A stretch of 64,000 nt of DNA from Romanomermis culicivorax (GCA_963922205.1 CAWUHX010000025.1:1178001-1242000); one strand, 5' to 3'; positions 23,615-35,831 are shown, numbered from the stretch's first letter. Translations and numbers: made by a program. The notes: generated by a model from the sequence alone, not told the origin.

Positions 23615-25351
23615 AGAAAAGCAATAGACGTTACATTAAAGTACTGTATGATATAGTGATTTTTTTAGTATTATGATTATACTAAACATGACATAGAGCA
23701 TCTGTTGAAACTATATTTTTTGTTCAAATTTTAAGGCCTGATTAAACCCCAAAATTATATAGTGTACTGTCAAATAAAACTTTAGAGGTAATTCAGTATC
23801 GATTTACGAATTGACAAGACATTTAATATGTACAATACACTTTGTTCTGGAGTGGTCTGATTTCATTGACACATAATGATAAAATATTTCAGCTAAACCT
23901 ACTTCCCACATCTTCTAATCTATAATCCCACACCTTCTAATTTAAGGAAAATGTGAATTGAAGTTTGTTGGCATTCCACTTTACGTTGGTATGGCTGAGA
24001 ACTATTATGTAGCATTGATCCCTGTTGTTGAATGACATTGTATCCTAAAAATCTTCAGTTGTATTTAGAAAACTTTTATTTTAATAAAAAAATGCAGGTA
24101 ACTTGAAGCTTTCTGAAAATTTAAATCTACAAATGGTTGGTTAATATTCTCATTCATTTAAAATTATCATGAACAAATGCAAAAATGATAATATTAAAAG
24201 CCTGTTTCAATTTCTTATGAGCTGTTTTAAACTGTTCATCTATAATTGCTACTAAAATTATTCACGGTGTCAAAACATCCCTAATACATTTCATCCAATT
24301 TGAAATACAGCTTGTCAACAGAAACTGTGCAGTTTCGGGTGATTCAAGTTCTGATATCAAAATATGCATAAAACATCTAAAAACTGGGATCTTTGCTGAC
24401 CAATGGGTAGACTTAATTGTCTTTGCAAATTGTTACATGCCCTAGCTCATGCCTTAGCTATAGGGAGCCTCAGTTTCAGATGGAATGCAAGTTCAAAACC
24501 ATACATTTCTTGTTAAAATGATAACTGTTAGCCTGCAAAATGTTATTGTACTATAAAAAGTAACAGCACTATAAAAATATTCGAAATTCCAAAATGTTTA
24601 TACCTTTCAAACTGCTTCTAACAACTGTAATAGTCATTCATTTGATGCTGACATTTTTTGTAAACAATTCCCTGATAGACTCTATCCTATAGGAACTTTT
24701 AAATATAAACTGAAGAACATTGTGTTATGAAACTTGTGATGCATTACTGTAGTTTTATTTCAGAACACATTATCATGTCAGCAAAATTTTAGAGAAAATT
24801 TTCAAACTGTCAGAGAATAATCAAAATGTCAGTGTATTTTGGCAAATTCTATACCTCATAGTCATAAAATGTTATGCTCATTATTCTAACATATTTACAG
24901 TCAAAAACGCAAAGAAAATTTCAATGCTTGTAGATATGCTGAGTGCAAGTCCTTTTTCCATACTCATTTTACATAGAAAAGCGTGCGAAACTACAACACT
25001 AATATAAAACTGATGGAATAATATAACCTTAGGATAAATAAAAGTGTAAATTTTTTTCAATTATGTTTTTTTTAAATTTTGTTATCATAATAATAATCAT
25101 TAGTGACAAATTGAAAAAAATATTTTATGATAAATGGAAATATATTTATGCGTTGATTTGGAAATATTACATTAATACTATTTTGTATTACAACCTTCAG
25201 TACAATAACCTATTTTTTATGTAAACAAGTAATTGTTGGAAGAATAATGGCCTTGTAAATTAATTGATGACAAAGATATTGATGCTATTGATTTTTGTAA
25301 CTTATATTTAAAAACATCCAGATATAACACCATTTCTTTGTAAAGTGATTG
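23615..25351. other. AT-rich intergenic sequence
   Basis: No gene, RNA or repeat that I can support is visible between element A and the Polinton. Confidence 0.6.
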
Positions 25352-25357
25352 CACTAC

Positions 25358-26105
25358 AGTAGTAAGGCCAGCCCGTATAGTTCATATGGTTGAGAATATC
25401 CCTAGCTTTTGTGTAGGACCTATAATTTGTCATTTTTGGCCGATTTATAGATCACATGGTAAGCATATGCAGTCCATTTTTCATCGATTTATAGGTCGTA
25501 TGGTAAAGGATACAGGTTCTGGAGTTACTGCAATAGTAGAATTATGGTAATTTTTCGATCATGGTAATAGTGGAGTTAGGGTAATAGGTGTTTTACTGTA
25601 GGTGGAAAAGGAAAATTGATGAGGAATGGAAATTGGAAAAGGAAAACTAAAATGAACAAAAAAAAATGGAAAAGAAATAAAAAGAAAGCATGTATAAAAA
25701 ATGACTTCCTCCGTTGGCAGAGAAAGTCTTTCAAAAATTTGCACCCCTGGACCCCCTTTGACAAAAGGGCGCCACCTGCAGGCGTAAATATGTTCAGAGG
25801 TCCCATTCTTGAATGATTGTTCCAGTCAGTAAAATGTCAGATCGGTCAGATTGGTCAGTAATGGTCTGTTTTATGAGTAAAATCTCGAAAGGGTCTATAC
25901 ATGATGAAACATTATTCTTACGGGTGCATGCCTATAAAGTTGGTTGCATGCCAAAAATGACCAAGAAGGTCATTTATAGAAAAATGACCAGAACGAGCTG
26001 GGCATAAAAAGTGTGTAGAAAATTTGGAGAATTCAAAAATAGTTAAGTATCAAAAGGAAAAACTTTTAAATCGATGTAACATTTTTGTTTTATTGCAAAA
26101 ATCAT
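25358..26105 (+). repeat. Left terminal inverted repeat of the Polinton
   Basis: This is the reverse complement of about 61725-62464 with moderate divergence. It contains several copies of a motif around ATAGGTCGTATGG, a CTGCAGGCG-containing block near 25780, and ATGACC/GGTCAT repeats near 25960-25990. Confidence 0.92.
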
Positions 26106-26106
26106 T

Positions 26107-29074
26107 TAGTCCAACCATAAGGAAATGTACAAAAATTACGTTTCAAAATACGTTTATCATATACTACACGAAATTTTTTCAAAGTTTTATGGTAACAACT
26201 TCACAATCTTGTTGACCTTCAATATGAAGACTGAGCACATTTACTTCTTCTTGTCCATTGATTTTTACAAAAGCAAAAACGATTTGGTGAAGGGAAAAAA
26301 ATTAACTTTTTTCATAGCATCTGAGGACAAAGTGATACTGGGAACCTTGATCATGTGATGGTATTGATGGGTTGATGGACTGTACAGTCTGTAAGCCTAA
26401 TTTTTAGGGCCTCCACTGAAGAATTCAGTAATGTAAGATCCAGGGCCATATTCACGTAATTCCTCAGTCATTTCACCAAGGCACCAACCAGTGGGTACCT
26501 GATATTGTTGTTTGTCAACTTTTGACAAGTAAATAATGCTGTCTGTGTCAAAATACAATACTCGACTTTTTAATTGTTCAATGTAAGAATATAACTTCAG
26601 TCGTGCTTGAGCTGTCTTATAAGCTGCTATAACGGAATTAGTATTCCCCATAACCTGGGCAAAATAGTCATGTTGACAATAGGTCATTGACACCATTTGC
26701 TCATTGATTAGTCTAAAATTCTTAATAATGTTGCTAACATGAATTACGAGTTCAAAATATTATTTAGGCGCATTGTGGATAATAGTCTTATCCATATTGT
26801 TTCCCTGATCAAACTAAAAAAACATAACATAATTAAATAAATAAGTACAAAAACTATGCAAAGTTACCTTTCTCCAAATGGAATTTAACATTAGCTTTGC
26901 TAAAGCTCTCTTTCCAGGATTTATCGAAATTTTTTAAGGTCCAATGAAATATTCTCTCGAATGTAGACTTCCATTTCGAATTCACGTTTTTGCTCATCTG
27001 TCTGAGCTCTAGCAGGGTAACCTTCACTCTCCTATAAAAATTACTATTAAATTCTGTCACATTTACATCACACAACATAAAACTTACTTGTTTCATTTTC
27101 ATAAATGTGTTGACATATTGTGTGAATAAACCACCATCAGGATTTTTGGTTAGATAATATTGCTTAATGTTATCGTAATGCCAGACTTCAAAAATCTTGA
27201 GGATCTAAAAACAAAAATAAAAATATCTGCATACAAAAAGCTAATTATTACAGTAACAATAAACTTTATATCCTTTCTCTAGGGCTTAGTATAATTCTAT
27301 CGTAACCCATGTGCCATCTAATGAATGGTCTCGGTCATTGTGTTTGCAAGTGGTCTCTTGCGAAGTATGCATACTAGATTTGCATAAAGGGAACAAACAA
27401 TTTACCACCATACCGATATGGCAGAAGAGGGTGTAAGAAATTGCAAGGAGGTAAAACTGTACATTTGATCAATCCTTCATAAGGTTGCGAAATTGAGCTG
27501 ACCTCTTCAAAACCTTCAGTAAAGTTTTTTGAATGACATGTAGGATATTTCCAATATTTGTTGACAAACAGGTATAAACTGCACACATCTATATAATTGA
27601 TCTTTTCTGCAGGTGTTCGATCTTCATCAGACTTAATTTTGTGATACAGTTTTACAGCGTTAGTGAGACCACCAAAGAAAACTAAAAACAACAAATTGTT
27701 TGTTATTGTAGGCTAGATCACAATAAGGACAAAAGTAACTACAGTCAAAAAACCCAGGCATCTTTGTAATGACTGAATAATGGTTATCGTGGTGGTAAAT
27801 ATTCAAAAAATGCGTTGCTTCGGGTCCTTAAAGCTTTAAATGCATACACAATAACAAAAAAATAAAAACTCTAACCTCTAAATATTAAATCCTTAAATCG
27901 TTTTTTGCTAAAAATTTTGATTTGATAATCGGGTAATAGAACAGTTTGCAGTTTTTCCCATTGATGAAAACCACAAGACCCTTGATGATTAACTAACCCT
28001 GCCTAGGTCATCAATTCTTTAGTGATCTTTGTTTGCAGCACATGTGTTTTCTCAGACTTTTGAATACTTTCTCATTTGTGCACAGCATTCCTATTTTTTT
28101 TATGAACGTAAGCTCTAGCAACAACTAGAGCTCTAGCAAAACATAAATCATCAGTGTTGTTGATTTGAATAATACAACATTTATCTTTCAGAAAATCATT
28201 ATGTATTAAATATTGATGAGCATTGTGAATACCTTAAATTAAAAAAAAAATAAATAAAAATGAAAAAGTTTTTTTAAATTTTAAAACACAACCAAGTGGG
28301 TAAGTAAGTAAGTAAATAAGTAAGGATATAAGTAACTCAATTAGCTTACCGCTACCCACAGGTGGTGTTACAACAATCATGCGAACTGTAGCTTGATGGC
28401 TATCAATCTGTATTTGCTCATTTGATTGAAGAACAGCACTAAGAGTGTTTATGATGAAATCTCCGGTTAAAGGATGTTTCGGTCTAAAAGGTATCAAAAC
28501 ACGACGTTTTGTCAAATCTTGATTGTCAAAGGAAAACCCCATAAGTGCATTATCATCGACATTCTCCGACATTTGCTCAACTATACGTTGAAATGTTGGT
28601 GCGAGTTGAGCATTTAAATTATCCATACATTCAGTATTATGAAAGTTCAAAGAGTACTTGCGACCTTCAGTATTAAAACGGCTAATATTCACGGTACTGG
28701 GTTGACCTGATTCGAAAAAATCGTCCGCAATAAAAAATGAGTTTGTTATACCCTCACTACCACCACCACCAATTTGAACTGTTTCGTAAATTTCTTCTTC
28801 ATCGGAACTGTGAGGTGGTGAGGTGTATAACTTTTGTATTGACCATTTCGTCATCCTCATAATCTAAAATAGTTCCTTCTTCTTCTTCTTCTTCATCGGA
28901 AATATTATTATTATCAAGTGCTTTTTCTTTTTCTTCTTCTTCTTGTTCCTCAGAGGTAATATTCTCTAAATCAGTATCTACAATCATTTCCTCTTCATCG
29001 AAAGTAATATCTTCTAAATCTTCCATAGGTATATCGTCTTTGTCCAAAGTAATATCCTCATAAATAGGTTTCAT
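26107..29074 (-). pseudogene. polB: Polinton DNA polymerase B, intron-containing and decayed
   Basis: Family-B protein-primed-type replicative polymerase of the Polinton. In minus-strand order: an acidic N-terminus (28799-29074); a conserved N-terminal region with PFRPKHPLTGDFI and VLQSN (28356-28800); a block with INNTDDLCFARALVVARA (about 28100-28200); a block with HHDNHYSVITKMPGFF; FGGLTNAVKLYHK then YIDVCSLYLFVNKYW (27374-27694); LKIFEVWHYDN; a block matching KLMLNS (about 26880); and YFDTDSIIY with [11 protein letters not shown] and FFSGGPKN (26397-26696). The tail ends near NFCTFPYGW at about 26110. One intron is clear: donor CG/GTAAGC at 28349, acceptor TTTAAG ending at 28233, phase preserved. 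Others are likely near 27790-27885, 27700 and 26820-27090. Single-base frame breaks and stops mark it as inactive. Confidence 0.85.
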
Positions 29075-29944
29075 TATAAAGATTATCTAAACTAGAAATA
29101 GAAAAAACTAGAAAACAATCTATTTACCAAAACCTATACAGTAATTATGGAAAATTTTTTATATATTAGCAAAAACTATTGATTTTATGGTAGAGATTTA
29201 ATTATTGTTTACGACCTTGTCATAGTACTTTTATTTTTTATGATGGGAAATCTTTAAAGACCTCTATAACTCATGAACACGTGCCCATATCATTTCTTTA
29301 GCTTATTTTACCAACATATAACCAGATAAAACCAGTTGAGACACCTGTTTTACTATACAACTCTAGTATTTTTGTTTTGATTCTTAATACTATAAAAGAA
29401 CTGTAATAGCTGTTTATAACCCTGTTGCACCATGTTTTCTTTTTATGAGGAAAAGCTTTAAAGACCATTATAATTCATGCGCAGGTGGCTATATCGTTTC
29501 TGTAGCTTTGACCTTGAAGATTACTAAACACATAAACACATATATTTTCTCTAGCTTTGACCTCGAAGGTTACTTTAACACACAAAGATAATTATTTTCT
29601 CTAGGTTCCATATGCATATACTAGAACAAACATTTACTGTAGAACGTATAGCTGAAATATTTCTTTTGCTTATAACCCCGCCTCTTACATAGTCATCAAA
29701 ATAGTAGACTACTGTAGGATAAATGTCTTGAATATTTATTATGCTTATAACCCCACCTCTTACATAGCCATAAAACAATAGAGTACTATAGGATATAAGC
29801 CCTAGCTATTTCATTATGCTTATAGCTGCCTTTTACCCTCTATAATTTTGAACACTTTATACATTTATCAGTTTTGCTGTTACAAAAACTACTTGTTTCT
29901 TTCTCTCTCCCTCTTTAGTATATTTCTTCTCCAAATTTTGAAAA
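29075..29944. other. Divergent spacer between polB and the plus-strand gene block
   Basis: AT-rich. It should contain the divergent promoters for the two gene directions. A repeated phrase TTATAACCCC-CCTCTTACATAG occurs at 29670-29693 and 29745-29768 within a roughly 75-bp duplication. No gene recognised. Confidence 0.5.
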
Positions 29945-30155
29945 ATGGAACACCAGTTTAGGTTAGACGAAAACATGGCATTATGTGTAGTGGTTGAAGG
30001 TAAATACGTGTCGATTTATATTTGTAACTTCAACCCTAAAACAAAAGACCCGTATGGTCGTCGGTTCAAGCTTTTTTTACCACAATATGGTATATTAGGT
30101 CGCAATGTCAACATTATTGAAAAGACATTTTCACATGGAGGTCAATGCATATCCA
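29945..30155 (+). pseudogene. Polinton plus-strand gene 1, 5' part (split by nested insertion)
   Basis: From ATG 29945 the frame encodes FRLDENMALCVVVEGKYVSI, a basic linker, and RRFKLFLPQYGI before it runs into the nested inverted-repeat element. The continuation appears on the far side of the insertion at 51554-51670 (LGYKMLVESNGVTVQF) and 52215-52390. The two halves look like tandem copies of a small beta-rich module: strand, strand, KGI-like turn, then a helix with a conserved tryptophan in QFWRW. This vaguely recalls PC4/p15 single-strand DNA-binding folds, but that is a guess. The position directly before the ATPase is compatible with a conserved Polinton accessory gene. Confidence 0.45.
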
Positions 30156-31177
30156 TGCCCTATCCTATCAGTCTATTTTTTGCAAGCGAATCGAAGCCAT
30201 GAATCGAAAATTGGGTTCAATTTTCTGATTTGTTATGAACATGCAATGAAACAAACATAAGGATAGATTCGTTTAATTTCCAATGAAATTGAAATGTAAA
30301 ACGAAACCAAATGAAATTCAAGGCTCCATTTTTCGTTTCGGTTCAATTTAACAGTGCTTCTATTCTGGTTTCGTTTCTTGTTTCGTTTAGTTTCTTAATG
30401 GCCCAAGCTAAAAATAGCACAGAAAATGTAACTTTTTATGCATGCAATTTTTGTCATAAGTTGCAAAGAGCGTATAAGAAGTATATAACAATTCTTATAC
30501 ATATGATGATTGTACGCATACACAGCAACTAAAAAGGTCAACTGTCCACTACCATAATCTGCTCATCAACATATGTATATGAAATACTGCAGTGACTGTT
30601 ATGCCAAAGCTGTAAATATTAATTGCATGCCACACAGCAACCTGTCACTTGACCATCCGACCTGTTGTCATGTTCCTACTTTGCCAACATATGTAATAAA
30701 CATCATTTTTGTAACTTGATACAAGTAAATATTAAGCTTCCCTATTAAATTTTTCTCATAAAGTGTAAAGAAAAAACATCTGCATCTAAAAAAGAGAAAG
30801 AGAAACAAGGAAACAAATGGAAATAAACAAAAGGAAAGAATGCGAAGGAAAATAAAGTAAAATAATAATGAACAAAGTCACATATTTCAAGAGAAAATTA
30901 CTTGAATAAAAAAGAAAAAGTGAGATAAATGAATCAGTGAACACGTAGAAAAGCAATAAATGAATGAAAGTGACAAACAAAAGAGTTTAAAGAAAAAGGA
31001 ACAAGCAGAAGGACGAAAACAAACAGTAGAGTACATACAGAAAAAAGCACCTAATTGTAAATATTGACAAAGAATCGATGTTTTTTATTCTCTTTTTTTA
31101 ACTGGGTCATTTAGTTTCATTTCTTATAAGTTAATCATCATTCTGGTCTCACCACTACTAATTATGTAATAATGGCC
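30153..31177 (+). repeat. Left arm of the inverted-repeat element
   Basis: Reverse complement of 50543-51553 with many scattered differences. It includes a purine-rich low-complexity stretch at about 30785-31020. Confidence 0.85.
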
Positions 31178-31686
31178 CAATCAATTCATTTTTTAAGCAT
31201 TGAATTTCATGGCATAAATGAGACTCTTACCGGTATGTGGTGAGACCATTGCATCCTATTACCTAGACTGTCCTGTTGCCTCGACCCCCTTTTTCCTGGA
31301 CCATCCCATTACCTCCACCATCCTGTTACCTCAACTGTACCTTTACCTCGACTGTCCCGTTACCTCGACTGTACATTTCTTTAAAATACAGTAAACAAAA
31401 AGAAACATAACAAAATATAGATGAGGAATAAAAATAATTCAATTTAATTAAGAAAACAAATAACAAAGTATAAAATGCTAGTAATTACAATCAGGTAAAA
31501 TAGAACAAAATATTGAAATTGTGGAAAAGAAAAGGAAATCAAATAGAGAAAAGAAGAGAGAAAACAAACAAAGGTATGGACGAGGAAAAGAGTGAATAGA
31601 AAGGAAATGTAGAAAAACAAAGAAGAAACTTTTAAAAAGCAAAAAAATGCAATGAAAAATAATAGGAAAAAAAGGACGTGGATGAG
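31178..31686. other. Left core of the inverted-repeat element
   Basis: Unique AT-rich sequence, with a run of imperfect TACCTCGACTGTCCC-like repeats (about 13 bp) at 31255-31375. No gene. Confidence 0.5.
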
Positions 31687-31842
31687 AAAGAAGATGACAT
31701 TTGGCGAAAGGTTGTTTGCGATTGGTGTGTAACATAATGATTCTCCATTCCTTAGCCTTACAATCGCATAAAAATTATATAACGCTTTCATTTTGCCCGT
31801 AGGCACACAATGAATGAATAATAATACAGTGGTTATGGTAAT

Positions 31843-31878
31843 GCGACGTTTCGGTAGTCTACCTACTACCTTCCTCAG
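31843..31878 (-). ncRNA. Hammerhead-ribozyme-like motif, copy 1
   Basis: Minus strand: CTGAGGA fits the CUGANGA core, followed by the stem GGTAGT/ACTACC, then GAAAC and GTCGC. Hammerheads are known in the repeats of Penelope-like elements. Stem I pairing is poor here, so activity is doubtful. Confidence 0.45.
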
Positions 31879-31918
31879 GCGACAATAAACTCCTTTTTTA
31901 CAAAATTTTCTACTTGAG

Positions 31919-31971
31919 GGAATTGCACCCTGGTTGTTTGATTGAATGTCTAGAGCGCTACCGCTGGGCCC
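31919..31971 (-). other. tRNA-like A-box/B-box segment, copy 1
   Basis: The minus strand has an A-box-like GGGCCCAGCGG and, about 40 bases later, a mutated B-box, GGTGCAATTCC. The two better copies are at 34598-34649 and 49582-49634. Confidence 0.4.
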
Positions 31972-32024
31972 TGGGGGCCAGTAGTAACATGTTTAGAAGT
32001 GCTATATATCCTGACTTGGGGGTA

Positions 32025-34439
32025 CTAGTTCAGACTTGGGTTCCTGTCTGTTGCCCTTCTAAGGAATGCTTGGTTCCATATGTGGCCTATTTCAATGCTC
32101 TTACTACCTACATTTTTTGACCCCACTTTTTCCATCTCAATGGTTTCTCTGATCTTCCTTTTGTAGGCATTAGGCTCTTGGGCAAGTATGGTGGTATTGT
32201 CAAAATTGGGTGTACATCCACATGATAGGCAATGTTCGGCCACACCACTTTTCTCAAGGCTCAGCTTCTTAAGGGCATTTCTGTGTTCTGCAATACGGGT
32301 CTTAAGTGTTCTGCCCGTTTCTCCTATGTATACTTTCCTACATGGAGCCATAGGTACTTGGTATACTATACCCTGTGTATCTTCTTTATTTCTAGGTGGT
32401 GCTACTTTGCTGACTCTTTTCCTGATTGTGTCTTTACTTGTGGCAACTAGTCGAACCTGGTACTTGTGGCATATTCGCTTCAGTTTCTGTGTTAGTTAGG
32501 CACTGTAAGGTATTACAACCGTGCTTTTGTATTCAACTTTTTCTTGGTCATTTGCATTTCTTGTTATATTTGCTTTGTTAATGATTGCTGTGGGATAAAA
32601 ATTTTTCTTGAAGGCTTGCCTGATGTTATTTTCTTCCACTTTCCTGGTTTCTTCAGTTGAGCATAGTGTACCTGACCGCAATATCATTCCCTTTACAATT
32701 CCTGCTTTGGTGTTTACAGGATGGTTTGACTGAAAGTTCAGATATTGGTCTGTGTGCATTGGTTTACGGTAGACACCTGTTGCCATTGTCTGTCCTTGCC
32801 GTTTGACAAAAACCTCTAGGAATGGTAACTGCCCATTGATTTCTGTTTCCATGGTGAACTGTATGGCTGGATTCTGTTGGTTCATATGTTCTAGGAGGGA
32901 TCTTAGTTTTTCCTCACCATGGTCCCACAGGATGAATGTGTCATCCACATATCACAGCCAGATTGTTGGCTTGTCTGGTGCTGTTTTCAATGCTGATGTT
33001 TCAAGTTTGTCCATGAACAGGTTACAAAGTGCAGGGGATAGTGGTGAACCCATTGCCATGCCATCTGTTTGTTGGTAGAATTTGTCTTTGAACTGGAATA
33101 TGGTGCTGCGCACACAATTCTCAGTTAGGTCTGCAACCTGTTGTGCTGTTAGGCTAGTTCTTTCTGCTAGGCTGCAATCTGCTTCCAATTGGGCTCTAAG
33201 ATAGCTTATTGCTTCTACTACTGGAACACTTGTGAACAAGCTTACAACATCCAGGCTTACCAACTTAGTGTTCTGATCTAACTTTATGTCCTTGATCTTG
33301 CTTACAAAGTCCTTGCTGTTGACTATATTAGATTCTATATTGTTTTGCAATGAACTAATGATCTTTACTAAGTGCTTAGCCAATGGATGGATTGTTGTTC
33401 CAATGCAGCTCACTACTAGTCTTAGTGGGATTTCTGGCTTATGGATCTTTGGCAGGCCATATATGTGAGGGGCCTTACATCGTTTTTTTATTGTTACTGT
33501 TTTTTCTAACTTGGCATCTCGTACTTGCTTTCTAACTTCTTTCTCTATTCGGCTAATTGGATTTCTATTTCCCAGGCATTTAAACTTTGTTCCATCGTCC
33601 AGTATTGCCATGATCTTCTGGTCATACTCATCAGTGTTCAGTAGTACTGTTGCATGACCCTTGTCAGCCGGTAGTATCACAACTGTCTTATCACGCTTCA
33701 GGTTCCTGATAGCACTGGCTTCCTGTCTAGTTTTCTTCAGCTTGGGTTTTCGCTCATGTTCAATTGCTTTCCTAATTTTGAACCGAAAATCACCTCGTTT
33801 GTCATTTTCTATGAAATGTGCTGCACATTCGATGTTGGTAACTATGTCTGCCATTGGATGTTGCTGTGGTGTAATAGCAAAGTTCATTCCTTTGGCTAGC
33901 ACTTTTCTTTCTACATCCGTTAGTTGCCTATTGCTTTTGTTCACAACCACTTTGTTTATGTCTAGTTGTGGTGCATTCACATTCTTTGGCATCAGTTGTT
34001 GGAACTTTGCTTTTTGCCTGTGCTTGGCATTCTCAAGTGTAACTCTGGCTGTGTGTTTGGTTGATGTGTTCATCCTTTGCCAGTGTTCATCTATTACCTT
34101 GGACTGTATGCTTGTCTCCAGTTCTTGTTTTTCTGCTGTTAGCTGGTATTTCTTATACCTCATGTAATTAATCCTTTCTCTTACTAATGCAAGTTCTGCA
34201 TGTCTGAGGATTGTCCTTGATCTTTGTGAGCCACAAGGGTCTGTAAGTCGAAGGAATCTAAGAATAATGTTGTTATCCCTGCATTTCATTAGGAGTGTTA
34301 GGGTTGATGTGCATTCAGATAATTTAGCACTGCACTTGTCAAGTTTCCAGAATATAGTAAGTATGTCAGGGCCATACTGTGTACATAATATTTGGTGAAA
34401 GGTTGTTTGCAATTGGTGTATAACATTATGATTCTCCAT
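32025..34439 (-). pseudogene. Penelope-like RT/GIY-YIG endonuclease, two nonsense codons
   Basis: One frame of 805 codons runs from ATG 34437-34439 to TAG at 32025, broken only by TGA (32949-32951) and TAA (32493-32498 region). The N-terminal half carries the Penelope RT with [50 protein letters not shown] and YVDDTFILW. The C-terminal GIY-YIG endonuclease has GIVYQVP, VYIGETGRTLKTRIAEHRNA and a late glutamate in RKIRETIEMEK. The TGA sits immediately before YVDD, where the plus copy has CGA (Arg). The TAA is where the plus copy has CAA (Gln). Both are single C-to-T changes. The enzyme copied element RNA at nicked target DNA. Confidence 0.92.
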
Positions 34440-34533
34440 TCCTTGGCCTTACAATTGCATAAAAATTATATAACCCTTTTATTTTGCCCATAAGCACACA
34501 ATGAATGAATATTAATACAGTGGTTATGGTGAT

Positions 34534-34569
34534 GCGACATTTCGGTAGTCTACCTACTACCTTCCTCAG
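34534..34569 (-). ncRNA. Hammerhead-ribozyme-like motif, copy 2
   Basis: Same CTGAGGA, 6-bp stem and GAAA as at 31843-31878. The base after GAAA differs (GAAATGTCGC), which weakens the stem III side. Confidence 0.4.
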
Positions 34570-34597
34570 GCGACAATAAACTTAACGCTACTTGAGG

Positions 34598-34649
34598 GAA
34601 TTGAACCCTGGTCGTTTGATTGAGAGTCTAGAGCGCTACCACTGGGTCC
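34598..34649 (-). other. tRNA-like A-box/B-box segment, copy 2
   Basis: The minus strand has GGACCCAGTGGTAGCGC (D-arm-like, A box) and, downstream at tRNA-like spacing, GGTTCAATTCC (B box) inside a CAGGG/CCCTC T-arm-like stem. No acceptor stem closes it and the anticodon stem is poor, so this is tRNA-derived sequence and not a tRNA gene. Confidence 0.5.
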
Positions 34650-34703
34650 TGGGGGCCAGTAGTAACTTGTTTAGAAGTGCTATATATCCTGACTTGGGGG
34701 TAA

Positions 34704-35217
34704 CAACAAACAGATGGCATGGCAATGGGTTCACCACTATCCCCTGCACTTTGTAACCTGTTCATGGACAAACTTGAAACATCAGCATTGAAAACAGCAC
34801 CAGACAAGCCAACAATCTGGCTGCGATATGTAGATGACACATTCATCCTTTGGAACCATGGTGAGGAAAAACTAAGATCCTTCCTAGAACATATGAACCA
34901 ACAGAATCCAGCCATACAGTTCACCATGGAAACAGAAATCAATGGGCAGTTACCATTCCTAGATGTTCTTGTCAAACGGCAAGGACAGACAATGGCAACA
35001 AGTGTCTACCGTAAACCAACACACACAAAACAATATCTGAACTTTCAGTCAAACTATCCTGTAAACACCAAAGCAGGAATTGTAAAGGGAATGATATTGC
35101 GGTCAGGTACACTATGCTCAACTGAAGAAACCAGGAAAGTGGAAGAAAATAATATCAGGCAAGCCTTCAAGGAAAATGGTTATCCCACAGCAATCATTAA
35201 CAAAGCAAATATAACAA
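34704..35217 (+). pseudogene. Penelope copy 2, RT C-terminal fragment (5' truncated, split)
   Basis: The frame begins inside the RT at the [13 protein letters not shown] motif, reads through an intact [12 protein letters not shown] catalytic box, and continues to ANIT. There it is cut by the 5' LTR of gypsy element B at 35218. It resumes in the same protein at 48989. In the region both copies share it lacks the nonsense codon seen in copy 1. Confidence 0.93.
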
Positions 35218-35831
35218 TGTTGGGCACCCTGTTGATGCCAATTCGTATGGGGAAATCGACATGCAAATCGAGGAAAGGGACGACCAGCGGCGCAGACATT
35301 TGCATAGAAATGGAGAGCCAAAGAAAGACCGAAAGTGATAGTGAAAATCATTGTTCACTATATTCTTGTTTTTATTATATTTTTGGCTATATTGCTGGCA
35401 TCCCCAAACACATTTTTCCCAGCAACATGTTTTGTTCACAAATTATTTACTGTGGTATACCCACATTCTTTTTACATATTCCATCGGACATATTGTTTAA
35501 TATATTTGTTTATTCATTTAGATTATTCGCATCGACGAAGGCGGAGGGCCAGAGGCCCAGGTGCCAGCTTACACCAGGTAAGCTTTGGGAAACCCCTTAC
35601 GGGTTATACCCATGTAAGTTTATCCCTGAGGGGATTCCTTGTCTCATCTAGGAGACTGCGGAGGTCCTTGGTAAGGCCCCCCTATTTAGGACAAAGTTTA
35701 TCTTTGTTGTTGTAGGTCTGGGGATAACCGGACTGTTGCACTATCACCGAGGCTTCGCCAAGGGATCAGTTCTAACAGGTCAGTTCAGACCCATCTTTTC
35801 TTACGCCTCTTAAGGAAAGACCTGCACAACA
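35218..35831 (+). repeat. 5' LTR of gypsy element B
   Basis: The 614-bp repeat matches 48374-48988. It contains a strong splice-donor sequence, CACCAG/GTAAGC, at 35577/35578. The likely primer-binding site TGGTGGCTTTTAACTCC (35834-35850) begins two bases after its end. Confidence 0.95.

Larger units (their letters stand above)
31701..32024 (-). repeat. 3' pseudo-LTR of Penelope copy 1
   Basis: Direct repeat of about 34390-34703, as usual for Penelope elements. The repeat overlaps the start of the ORF in the 5' copy. It contains a hammerhead-like motif (31843-31878) and a tRNA-like A/B-box segment (31919-31971). Confidence 0.8.
34390..34703 (-). repeat. 5' pseudo-LTR of Penelope copy 1
   Basis: Direct repeat of 31701-32024 overlapping the first 16 codons of the ORF. 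It ends at the head-to-head junction with the truncated plus-strand copy near 34703. Confidence 0.8.

Noticed and set aside
33661-34167. 168-codon plus-strand frame
   Set aside because: Antisense shadow of the Penelope RT ORF.
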